From: Cinnamomum chago
Lineage: Eukaryota > Streptophyta > Magnoliopsida > Laurales > Lauraceae
Assembly (NCBI GenBank): GCA_038049695.1
Contig: CP142453.1
Location: 111,758,501-111,822,500 of the forward strand
Direction: 5' to 3'
DNA: 64,000 nt
The position numbers and the translations under genes were made by a program. Shown here piece after piece: positions 10,261 through 21,100 of this stretch; the stretch's first letter is position 1, and each line of letters starts with the position of its first letter. The notes beneath the pieces are model-generated. The model made no database searches and had not been told where the DNA came from. It worked only from the letters and a program-made list of their open reading frames with translations.

Positions 10261-11754
10261 ATGCCATGGTTGAAAGCACCTTGCTTCAGTTTAAGAAGAA
10301 CACTTTTTAATTTCCAAATTTCTTGGTGGATTATTTCTTTGAAACAGTCAACAGATGCCCATGTTCCCCACCCAAATCAATATTATCTCCTTTCCCTACT
10401 ATACAAACACCAAAGCCTGCACCAATCAATGCAAGTCCACTCTCAGCTGATCACAAGTGGATTCCACCATGATCGAATGGACAAAACTGGCTTGATTATC
10501 TGGAACATGTTGCTCAGGGAATACTCACAGGGAAGCTTTCCAGAAGATGCTCTTCAACTTTACAAACAGATGCAAGAGAACAGGAATACCTCTGTCCCTG
10601 GTGATAGCTTCACATTCTCTTTCCTTCTTAAAGCCTGTGCAAATCTTTTGAAACCTGATAAAGGAATTCAAATCCATGGCCATATTATCAAAGTGGGTTT
10701 TGAAGCTCATGTATATGTACAAACAGCTTTGATCAACATGTATTGTGTATGCAGACTTCTTTCTGAAGCTATCAGAGTATTTGATAACATGCCTCTGAGA
10801 AACTCAGTCACTTGGAATGTCATGATCACTGGTTTGACTAGGTGGGGAGAGGTTGATCTCGCAGGCCCAATCTTCGATGAAATGCCGTGTCAAACTGCAA
10901 TTGCTTGGACCGGAATGATTGACGCATACACCCGTATTAGTCGACCCAGGGAGGCTCTCTTTCTTTTCACCCAAATGATGGCTGGAGGAATAAAACCAAC
11001 GGAGATAACAATTCTAAGCATTCTTCCAGCCATTTCTAATATGGGCACTCTCGAGACCGGCAAGTCCATTCACACACACATTGAAAAGAACTGTTTCAGC
11101 ACTTTTGACATCCGTATAGGCAATTCACTTATTGACATGTATGCAAAGTGTGGGTCTATAGAGAATGCATTGCGAGTGTTTGAGGAGATGGCTGCGAGAA
11201 GGAACTTGGTGTCATGGACGTCCATGATTTCTGCTCTTGCACTGCATGGAATGTCCAGAGAAGCTGTTGAGCAGTTCAAGGAGATGAGGAAGGTGGGATT
11301 AAAGCCAAACAAAGTGACTTTTCTTAGTATATTGAATGCTTGCAGCCATGGAGGGTTGGTGGAAGAAGGATTAAGTTTTTTTTCAGATATGGTCCATGAG
11401 TTTGGAATGGCACCAGAGATCAAACACTATGGTTGTATAATTGATATGTTGGGGAGGTCAGGAAGGTTAGAGGAAGCAGAGAAGATGGCAACTGAAATGC
11501 CAATGGAGGAGAGTGTGATTGTTTGGAGGACTCTCTTGGGAGCTTGTAGTTTTCATGGAAATATAGAGATGGGTGAGAGAGTGATGGCCAAGATATTGGA
11601 GATGGAGAAAGGATATGGTGGAGATTATGTTCTTTTGTCTAATATCCTTGCAGGAGCTGGCAGATTTGATGATGCAGAGAGGGTAAGGAGGTGTATGGAT
11701 GAGAGGAATGTTCTGAAAGTCCCTGGCTTAAGTTTGATTGACAGAAAGGGATGA
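10261..11754 (+). CDS. Pentatricopeptide repeat protein, E subclass, At1g09220-like
   Basis: An intronless frame of 497 codons. It starts MPWLKAPCFSLRRTLFNF, an Arg/Phe-rich, acid-poor N terminus compatible with mitochondrial import. PLS repeats follow: IWNMLLREYSQG, FTFSFLLKACANL, VTWNVMITGLTRWG, IAWTGMIDAYTR, NSLIDMYAKCGSIENALRVFEEM, VSWTSMISALALHG. The E-type end has HYGCIIDMLGRSGRLEEA, VWRTLLGACSFHG and GDYVLLSNILAGAGRFDDA, and stops after LSLIDRKG, without DYW. The spacing between SQLITSGFHHDR and IIWNMLLREYSQ looks about 20-25 residues short for the family, suggesting an in-frame loss in the first repeat. It resembles what I recall of Arabidopsis At1g09220, but orthology is unproven. 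Predicted role is organellar RNA binding. Confidence 0.9.
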   Translation: MPWLKAPCFSLRRTLFNFQISWWIISLKQSTDAHVPHPNQYYLLSLLYKHQSLHQSMQVHSQLITSGFHHDRMDKTGLIIWNMLLREYSQGSFPEDALQLYKQMQENRNTSVPGDSFTFSFLLKACANLLKPDKGIQIHGHIIKVGFEAHVYVQTALINMYCVCRLLSEAIRVFDNMPLRNSVTWNVMITGLTRWGEVDLAGPIFDEMPCQTAIAWTGMIDAYTRISRPREALFLFTQMMAGGIKPTEITILSILPAISNMGTLETGKSIHTHIEKNCFSTFDIRIGNSLIDMYAKCGSIENALRVFEEMAARRNLVSWTSMISALALHGMSREAVEQFKEMRKVGLKPNKVTFLSILNACSHGGLVEEGLSFFSDMVHEFGMAPEIKHYGCIIDMLGRSGRLEEAEKMATEMPMEESVIVWRTLLGACSFHGNIEMGERVMAKILEMEKGYGGDYVLLSNILAGAGRFDDAERVRRCMDERNVLKVPGLSLIDRKG

Positions 11755-12779
11755 ATTTGAGATTTTGTCCATGCAGCGCTTTCTTAAGTGATAAATATTG
11801 ATACAGAAGCACTTGTACAAAATTTTTTCATACAAGTGTCCAAACGTGACACAGTGGGTTGCGCTTCTTGTCAAGGTAAACTATTTGATCAGTTCTTGGA
11901 TAGCGAGTGGCCCAAATATCACTGAGGTTGGAATGATGACATTCATTGTTCTGGACTGATGATGTCTTCTTCACATGAGAAACTCTAATTTTTATTTTTA
12001 TTTTTGGTTTGGGGGGAATCTGAAGAAGTGCAGCATATTTGAGGATTTGACCCATGATAGACTAGAATGAAGAAACAAAATATGTGTGGCTCACCCTAAA
12101 TGATGATTATGAATCTCACTAAAGCATTGGGCTTGGGAGGTGAGCGAAGACCTGGAAATTCTTTTAGGCTATGGCCAGCAAGTTTAAGTTTATTGAGCGC
12201 AGGTGCGGAGCTTTATTTTAAAAGCATGCAATCCCAATTTGATCTGTTTAGACTTGCTAAGCTCCTCTAACTAAATGAGTTTTTTATTTTTATTTTACAG
12301 AATTGCTATTAATGTTGTCATTTGTATATTTGATGATCTTGTTTTGGGCACCAAACTATGCCTAAAAATAACATTAATTGATGGTTGTAGCTACATAATC
12401 AGTGATATTAGAAGAAAAGATAGTAAAAATGAGAGATGACAATGCACATTAACATAGAACAGTAGGATTTTGTTGAAATTGCTGGCCTCTTGGTTTTGAA
12501 CATTTATTAGCAGAATATGGTGTTTGTGTTGCAGACGTTGGCTTGGTTGGATGATCCATTGCGTCCAGGCAAGCACTTCTTCAGAAAATAGTGTGTGATA
12601 CAGAAAAACTGAGGAATAGCCTTCAGCCTGACCTTATTTGTGCAAATGACCAGGCCTGTGGGACACACAATTTGCATGTCGATTAGCACTCTCTCAAGGT
12701 TTGACTTCCATCACAGTGTTGTCCAAGACAGATTTGATCAACATAGATTTTTATTCGAGGATATCTCGTACAGAAGAAA
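11755..12779. other. Intergenic downstream of PPR gene
   Basis: The first few hundred bases may be the PPR 3' UTR. No coding frame with family character is present, and nothing repetitive was recognised before the duplicated unit that begins near 12,780. Confidence 0.4.
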
Positions 12780-13650
12780 GGTATTCATTTTGAGCCACTC
12801 AGATTTACAGTAAGGATTACAGTGTGGAGTTCCACTTCTTGCACTCATGAATCCTCCTAGTCGTCTCAACTTGACAAGAATAAAAAAAAAAAAAACCATG
12901 GTACATTGGTTGATTGGTAGTCCCAATCTCACCAGATTCAAAAGAGACTTGGGAGGAGAGAAACTCATTAAATAAATCGGCTCCATTTGCCCCCAGAGAG
13001 TCCGGGTACCCTGGGTGTCTCTCTCGCTCATGCTTTCCATGAGTTGGGGAGTGAAACTTTGCAGTGAGGCCTACCAATTGAAAATCTGTGCCGCCTTATG
13101 AACCATATGTCCTAAGATTTGACCCAAATAGGGTCCGATCACATCTTAAGATCGAACATATGATTAAAACGTCAATTAATACAAACTTATGCAGTATTAA
13201 TCATATGTATCAATCACATTCTTAATTAAAGAACTCAACTTTACAGCGGAACGGGCTCTTATTTTAATAAAACTTGAAGGCATCCAATATGTTGGGACAG
13301 AGTTTATCTTTACCAGCTTGCATTTTTAGCAGTTGAGCTTCGCTGCAAAGTTTCACTCCTTCACTCACAGGAACCATGAGTGAAACACTTTTTTTTTTTA
13401 TCAAGGCCTCAAATTATGAATGAATAAAAGAGGAGGAGATTAAAGTAAAAAACACGGTAAAGGCAAAATTCTACTTCACCTCAAGTTATTATACTAGAGA
13501 TTCGGATTCTTGTCTCTTTTTCTCTTTACTAAAATGGGCTTTTTTTTTAAACACACTCAAAGCCATCACTTTCTGATCCACAAATAATAATAAGAAACTT
13601 AAAAAAAAGGATAAAAACTGGACCTTGGATTCTTTATTGGACCTGGGCTT
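12780..13650. repeat. ~870-bp repeat unit, copy 1
   Basis: Collinear with 14,123-14,970. Shared landmarks in order: GTATTCATTTTGAGCC, TGTACATTGGTTGATTGGTAG or GGTACATTGGTTG, CTCCATTTG, GGAGTGAAACT, TAATAAAACTTGAAGGCATCC, ACCATGAGTGAAACA, AAAACACGGTAA, CCATCACTTTCTGATCC and GGATAAAAACTGGACCTTGG. Inside it, GGAGTGAAACTTTGCAG (near 13,045) and CTGCAAAGTTTCACTCC (near 13,343) form an inverted pair. Non-coding; probably a non-autonomous element of unknown class. Confidence 0.65.
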
Positions 13651-13818
13651 CCTTCATAAGTGAGAGTGGGAGTGAGGGTTTCTCTCGTGAACTCCTTACT
13701 ATTTTTTCTTTGAGTTTGAATACGACAAGTCAAAGATTAAAAGAAGAAGAAGGAGATGGATTTCCAACCTTTCTTACCCAACACAACTTGGGGGGATTTC
13801 TATTTTCAGGTTTTTTTC

Positions 13819-13819
<1 letters not shown>

Positions 13820-13859
<40 letters not shown>

Positions 13860-13860
13860 A
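13820..13860. repeat. (TA)n(TG)n microsatellite
   Basis: About 24 bases of alternating TA followed by about 14 of TG. It lies between the two copies of the ~860-bp repeat. Confidence 0.9.
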
Positions 13861-14122
13861 TGTGACATTTCTGAAGATCTCTTCTGGGAGATGAGATCCA
13901 AGTTGTAGCAATAGCAAAATATTTTTGTGGTTATGACACTGCATTTGCATGGCCTTTAGTGACATATGATGCCCTTGCTTCAGAATTCAGTTCATCTGTG
14001 GTGAAATCCATCAGTGCAAGAAGCTATTTCTTTCATACTTACAATGTTCATGTCTCTTTTGTTTGAAGGACATTTCTTTCTCATCTGGAAATCCTTTCTT
14101 TTGAGCCGTATAGGGACAAGAT

Positions 14123-14970
14123 ATTCATTTTGAACCGTTCAGATTTACAGCAGGTGGGCGCAAGTGTGGAGTTTCACTTTCACTGCTTGCGCTCATGATC
14201 CTCCTAACTGTCTCAACTTGAGAAAGAAAAATGTTTGGACAAGATTTAAAAAGAACAAATTGTACATTGGTTGATTGGTAGTCCCAGTCTTGCAAGACTC
14301 AAAAGAGACTGTGGGGTTCAGAAATTCATTAAATAAATTGGCTCCATTTGTCCACAGAGTCAGGATACCATCTGTGTCTCTCTCACCCACACTTCTCATG
14401 AGTTTGGGAGTGAAACTCTACGGTGAAGTCTATCTATTGAAAATTTATGTAGTTAAAAAAGTAAATAATATAAATTGATGCATTATTAATCTTAATCATA
14501 AGTATTAATCACATTCTTAATAATATACTCAATCTTACAGTAGGACCAGCTCTAATTTTAATAAAATTTGAAGACATCCAATATTTAGGGACATAGTTCA
14601 TCTAAGCTTGCATTTTCAACAGGTGGACTTTGTTGTGAAGTTTCACCCTTTCCACTCACGGGAAACATGAGTGAAACATTTTCTTATTAAGGCTTAATCG
14701 TTTACGTTAGGGGGATAGTAAAATAAAAGTTAGGTCAAATCACGATTGAAGGAGAGATGAAGGGATTAAAGTAAAAACCACGGTAAGACAAAATTCTACT
14801 TTACCTCAAGGCATCACTTGTCGTGATGGGGATTCGAACTCTTCTCTCGTTTTCTTTTTACTAAAATGGACTCCTATTTCACTCAAACCATCACTTTCTG
14901 ATCCACAAATAATAGTAAGAAATTTCAAAAAAGGATAAAAACTGGACCTTGGATTCTTTGAAGCTAGGCT
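14123..14970. repeat. ~850-bp repeat unit, copy 2
   Basis: Second copy of the unit at 12,780-13,650, same orientation, period about 1.34 kb. It keeps the whole order of landmarks with many substitutions and small indels, so the duplication is old or the two are independent insertions of one family. Confidence 0.65.
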
Positions 14971-15779
14971 CATGTTGCATGTCTATTCTACCACCTGGAT
15001 ATTTTACAAGAATTTAGTATGTTAATAATTTATGAATATGATATGTGGCGTTTCCCCTTACATTTGCAAATGCTATATATTTTTTTTACTGAAACTCCGG
15101 AACTCAACCATCTTAAAAATAAAAAATCACCTTTGGAATTTTCAGATTCCAACCTCTTTCCTTTTGCTAGAATTTCTAGAGAATTTCTTGTGTATACCCC
15201 CCTATGGTTTCAAAGATTTACAAACAGGCCCTTGTAATTTCAGAATTTGTAAATAGGCCCTGGCCTATTCATTTTAATACCTTTCATATCCCTCAAATTG
15301 CTAGATTTGATGGTAAAGAGAAAGGGCCGTAAGGTTTTTGCTCAATTTCTATAAAATGACACTTTTGCCCTTACAACCATTTTTTATGTATTTCAATTTT
15401 TTCTTGGTTGGATTGGTGGAAAGAATCATTCATTATATTCATGAGCACATTATATTATGGGGCTCGATACATGGGTAAATGCAATTTGAAAGTCTATTAC
15501 AAAAAATAAAAAAATCTAATGATTTTCAATATTTAGATATATTTTATTCAATCGGTTTTTTTATGAGAGAGAAAGCGGCTGAGAGGGAGAGTTTATCAAA
15601 TCATTACTGGATCGACAGGAAACAACATAAAAAAATCTTACTCAAATTAAATTAGAATCATATAATAAAAGAATCACATAACAATCTTACTCAAATAAAC
15701 GCATATATTTGCTCAAATAAATCCACACACATATATAATAACAAAAATAAGAGAGTGCCTTAGCTATTATTGACCAAGC
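14971..15779. other. Intergenic, nothing recognised
   Basis: AT-rich, with short overlapping frames near 15,019-15,256 that share no family character. I see no splice pattern or repeat copy elsewhere in the window. Confidence 0.4.
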
Positions 15780-15985
15780 CCGGCCCTCAAGTTGGCATGC
15801 CTACAACCTCAAAGGGTAGTTGGCTTAGGGCCATGATTTGCACCTGTGGGTTCTGCGTTCTAAACTGCACTACCACACTGAGCTTGTAGGAGAGTTTACC
15901 CAGCTTCCATTTGAATTTAGAGGGATTAGTTCAGCTCAAAGGGTTGAAAACCCTCCGATAGCCGAAAAAAAAGAGTTGACATACC
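15780..15985 (+). mobile_element. SINE, same family as 368-602
   Basis: Box A-like GGGTAGTTGGCTTAGG and box B-like GGGTTCTGCGTTC are followed by a 3' part ending in GAGGGATTAGTTCAGC and AACCCTCCGATAGCC, then an A-rich tail. The 3' part matches the SINE at 368-602. It lies about 200 bp before the presumed 5' end of the reticulon gene. Confidence 0.55.
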
Positions 15986-16199
15986 TACCAAAAAAAAGAA
16001 GAAAAGGAAAGATTTTGTCCAAGCAAGACCCACGGGCTTTGAAGAAAAAACAAAAGCCTTAATTTGCTAATTTCTTTTTGAAGGGCAGGTTGGGCCAGCC
16101 AGGTACCACCCTAGTTGAAGGGCCCACCCGAATGGCAGACCCACCACACCACCACAAAGTAAAACCAAATTAAAATTCCTGTTTCCGCATCTTTTCCGT

Positions 16200-16389
16200 C
16201 CTCTTTCGTTTCAACATCTCTGTGTTTCTTTCCATTGTTTTGTTTATTTTTGCTAGAATCTTCAACCCTCTCTTATTCATCTGTGAAGGCCCCAGAAATT
16301 CACAAACTCAAGAAGAAGAAGGAGAACGAGGAGGAGGAATGGCGGCAAAAGATATCTGATTTGTTACATGTGCTTCCATTAATTTAAAG
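16200..16389 (+). other. Non-coding first exon of the reticulon gene (predicted)
   Basis: A pyrimidine-rich then purine-rich leader-like stretch ends at 16,389 with AAAG followed by GTTAGT, a plausible donor. The matching acceptor is the AG at 18,181-18,182, seven bases before the start codon at 18,190. This gives a 1.8-kb leader intron. The transcription start is a guess and no clear TATA box was seen. Confidence 0.5.
16339..16359 (+). promoter_or_regulatory. Short upstream ORF in reticulon leader
   Basis: ATG in a good plant context (GGAGGAATGGCGGC) opens a six-codon frame, MAAKDI, closed by TGA at 16,357-16,359. It lies in the predicted non-coding first exon. If transcribed, it could reduce translation from the main start codon. 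Confidence 0.5.
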
Positions 16390-18189
16390 GTTAGTTTCCG
16401 TCGTTACTGTTGTTCATCTTACAACAAAGTGCCTGATTTCGCTTGAAATGAAAAGAGCTTCAGCCGTTTCTTAGACATCTTTTCTTCAATTTGCTTTTCC
16501 TTTTGGGGTCTAGAAAGATCCATGAGTCATGGGTTCTTCCTTGATTTACATTCTTTTCTTCTATTCTCTGACCCCCAAAACTAAAAAACAAAAAAAGGTT
16601 TTGATTTTGACTGTGACAACTGCAAATGAGATTAGGCAAATTTAGCCGAAAAGAAGTCCCAGGTGGACTTTGCTGAATGAGAATCACAACTTATGTTGAT
16701 GGGTTAATTAGTTTGGGTTCAATAATGTGGGATTTATAAGATTTTAGTTTTTTTTATGATGTTAATTGGATGATAGCAGCTGAACTATTGACAGGAGATT
16801 CTTGGGAAATTTTGGGTTTTCTCATGTTTGTTAGGTTTGGCCTGTTCAGGTATTTTTGGCTAATTGGGTGCTTCAATGTAGTGTGTGGAATGTGAAAATG
16901 TTGTGGAAACATTCCTGTAGGAATTGGAGGGTTGTTGAGAAATAACTCGGGGAGAGGGATTTCACTTGTCATTTTGGATGCATTTGTGCAACACTAGGAA
17001 TAGGATTCCTTGGTAACAAGAGAAAGCTTCCCATTTATATGCTTGCCAATTTTTTTGTGGTTTAGTGCTGTTCTTTTCCGTGCAAAAAAGTGGAAGAAAT
17101 TGAAATATTTTTCCTCAATTATGTGGAAAACCATTTCCTATGGGAGTCGGTGGGAATTGCTGTAACTGCGGACTTCCAGTGTTGTATAAATGCATCCTTT
17201 GGGTCCGATGGGGCATTGAAGGAGTTGAGTATGGTGGAAATTTTGGCAGTGCAATAGGCTTTGAGGTTTTCAGAGAGGATTCTTGGGGTGTAAACTAGCC
17301 ATTGAGGGGGATTCTTCTAATGTAAAAACGTTGGCTAAAAGGAAAAGTTGGCTCCATGGAGATTGACATTCCTTGTGAGGGAGGTATAAGGATATTTGTA
17401 ATTAAACGTTAGCATCATTTGTGCATGTCCTTTTGAAATCAAAGAAAGTGATGCATATGAATTGGCCTAATGTGGTCACCTATGAAGAGTTTATCACCCG
17501 CAGGTGTGATTCGCGGTTAAGTGGGAGTGAAGGACAGCTTCTTTTTGTGGTATCCACCAATATATATATATATATATTCTTCTTGTATTTAGATTTTTTT
17601 TTATGCTGAACACTTCTTACACAATGGATTTTTGCTGTTGATGGAAAAACACATTTTCAGGTGTCATTAATTGTCTATATGTCTATATATGAATGTGTTA
17701 TGGTCCTTGTGTATGTTTCAACATTGGGAAACTTTTTTTTTCTTTGAATTGTGATGCTTATATCAGAGAAAGGGATAAAAGAATCATATAACTAAAAGAA
17801 AGGACTCAGATTTGTCAAAAATCTAGTGCCACTTGTACCCAAAAAAAAAAGTTGTAACGCTATTTGTAGCGCCTTCTTTTGCGTCTCCAACTATCTAAGC
17901 CATTTACTAATATAGAATCTTATGGAACTGGGAGTCTGGTATTTATCAAATTAAAAAAAAAAAAGAAGCCAAAGGTTACTAATGGAAATAGGAGGATTTG
18001 TGACTTTGGTCACATGAGATATTGTGCAGTTTGTGTCCTACGCAAATCAATCATTGTATTCCTTCATGCAGAAATTGATGTGGTCACATGTGGACCCTAC
18101 TCCAAAGGACTGCAGGATAATACATTTGGTTAGGGTTTTTTCCTCCATGTACTTAGCTCTGTTCCTTTCATTGGTCTTCCAGTGTAGTG

Positions 18190-21100
18190 ATGGATAATAC
18201 GCAAGATCTGTGTAACATTGAGGACAGTGGTGATGCTGGGAGGGAGAGATCACCTGAGCATTGTAGTTCTTCAACCGCTGTTGATTCTGGCTATCGGTTG
18301 TTTGATCGCCAAAGGTCAATTCGGCAGATAATGGGAGGAGGAAAAGGTAACAATACCACAGTCTTTTCTGTCTTAGCATGAGCACTCTTAAAACCCGGAT
18401 TCTGTAAACATGAAGGGAGACTGAAATTTGATGTGAATCTTGAAAACAAGGAGAGTTGGTTGAGCTTATCTTCTTTTCTATATGTTTTTTTAGCTTATAT
18501 TTCTAAAAGGATTTTGACTTACCATTTTCATTTCACTTTTTTATTTTTCTTCTGTATTGGGTTTGACATGATCCATCAGCTGCTGATGTTATCTTGTGGA
18601 AACGCCGAAGCATATCTTTTGGAATTATTGTTGTTGCTACTCTTGCATGGCTCTTATATGAGCGATCGGGGTTATCATTCTTATCAATTTCTTCAGACAT
18701 ACTGTTGATTTTAATAGTATTTCGGTTTGTTCGAGCCAACAGTGCTGTCCTTCTAAATAAGTAAGCCTGAGCCTTTCATGCCTCTTGGTTCCAAGCTCTT
18801 GAACAATATTATTTCTGTTAAGCATTTTGTGTTTTTAACATCTTTGATTTTGATTTTATATGAGCAGACAGCTTCGACCATTACCAGAACTGGTGTTGTC
18901 AGAGGAGATGGTTAACAATGCTGCTGCTTCCTTTCGTGTTAAAATTAACTATGTTCTGCTCATGGCACATGATATCACGATTGGGAAAGATTTCAGGCTA
19001 TTTTTTAAGGTATCCAACACTGGACCGTTTTGTAATGTTCAGCTTTGAAATGCACGCAACCCTGTGATTGAATGGAAATTATAGATCCCATTTTGCCGCA
19101 TTCTAGTCTGTGGTAGTCTGTCGCGTCATCCATATTTGAGTATCCAACAGCCTAGGGGTGTCAAATGGGTTGGGCTGTGCTGTCGCTGTCAACGGCCCAT
19201 GGCACGGCACACCAGGCACAGCCCGTGCTGGGCTGAGGACAGTGGCATGGTCGGCCCATTTCGGCATGGCATGAGATAGGCCGACCTGTCCAAAACGGTC
19301 AGCCCGCCAGGCCCACCCAACGGCTAGTTTTATGTTGAATTTTACCCCCAACATCTGATTTTTTACTTTTCCTTCATTGTAATTTGTAAATATACAAGTT
19401 TTTTATTCTTTTTTATTTTTATTCTCTAAAAACATTTGAAGGTTTTAAATGTAATCCTATTTACAAATCTTCAAGAAGTTAAGATCCAAATGGTTCTCTT
19501 CTCAATGGAGTAAGTCGAGTTTGACTGAACCACTTAAATATCTTTGTCATTCTCCACACTTGTTTTAATTTTTAATTTTAATACCGAAAAGGTGAAAATT
19601 AATTGAAAAAAATAAATTAAAAGAGGCACGCCGAGCACGGCAGGCACGAAGGCACGGCACGGCCTAGCCTGCTCCAGGCACGGTCCGTGACGGAAAATTC
19701 TTGGTGGGGTCACGGCCTGTGGCCTGTTCGTGCCGAGATCTGGGCGGGCCGTGCCGGCCCGTTTGACATCCCTAGGTGGGCACTACCATCAGTGATATCC
19801 CAAAATCTCCCAATATCGGTGATGGATATTTTATTAATAGAGTAGCAAGGACAAGGAACCACAATTAGGGGAGAAGGGGGATGCTAGGGGAGATATTTTC
19901 CACCTTCCATCCTTAGCTAACACATCATTTCTCTGATTTGTTTTTCAACCCGAATATAAGTATCCAAGTATACCAATTACCATCCATCAGAATTGTGCCT
20001 TTTCACTGCATTAGTTGAATCCACCCCACCTCATAGGTGTTGAATTTTCTCTTAAACACCAATGAACTGCCCATCGTGAGGGTCTTCACCTCTGACTCAT
20101 TTAGAGTCTTAGACTCTTTTTTTTATTTTTATAACCCAGGGTATTTCCCGCCCAGCCCTGCCCAGGAGCCTTTGGCCCTGAGCCCGAAGGACACTTGATT
20201 CAGGACAGCCGAGAACTAGTCCGTAGGGGCACATGCAAACCCTCCTATCACATGCACTGGGTAAAATTATGGGAGGTGGCCAACGAAAGTAGGTGTTGAA
20301 CACAAGACCTCTCCGCTTTATGAGTCTTAGACTCATTGGACACATAAAATCCAACTTCTGTTACTTGAGTCCAGTATAGCCTATCAATTTCTCCCATACT
20401 TGGTTTCTGATTAAGTAACCATTGGAAGTCTTTGGTTCTGATGGCTCCTACAGTATGATCTTTCTATGATCTGTCCCCTGAGCAATCCAGCACTTGGATC
20501 ACACAATTCTACATCTTGCCCATTTACTTTTTCCAATTTGGCTGTTTCAACACAGCTGTTCAAGTCCAGTGGGTTGACCAGACTCTAGCAGTTATTAGGT
20601 AGTCCAATAGGGGCACTATATTATTTAATATAATTATCAGCAGCAGCAGTAATGAAGCCTTATCCCATTGATCTGAGCTCTGAACTCTGAAACTCCTCAC
20701 TTAGAGAGAGAGAGAAAAAAAAACCTCCAACAATGCCAAGACCACAAAACTTAGAAACTGAAACTGTGAGCAAGACTGTAAGCCCCCCCTATAAATATAT
20801 CTATGTCATCATCATCATCATCAAAGCCTTGTCCCAACTATATCTGTGTGGGAATAAGGAATTTTCCCTACCTAGTATATGATACATGTTATCCACTGTC
20901 ACCCTTTGACTAGCTAAAGATACGCTCACCAATCTTCATTGTGGTTTTATCTACTTGGATTCACTTTCGTGAGTTTTGTTCTTCCACTCCACTGTATTTA
21001 ACGCCCGTGTTCTCAGTTACTCCACAAAATGATGTGTCAATCCTTGTCACTTCAACGAACTTCTTGAATGTCCTCCCTCATCTCTTAGTGCCTTTTACAA

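Noticed and set aside
19145..19782. 8-bp duplication around the intronic hAT element
   Set aside because: CAACAGCC and GGTGGGCA do not match; the call rests on the terminal repeats.
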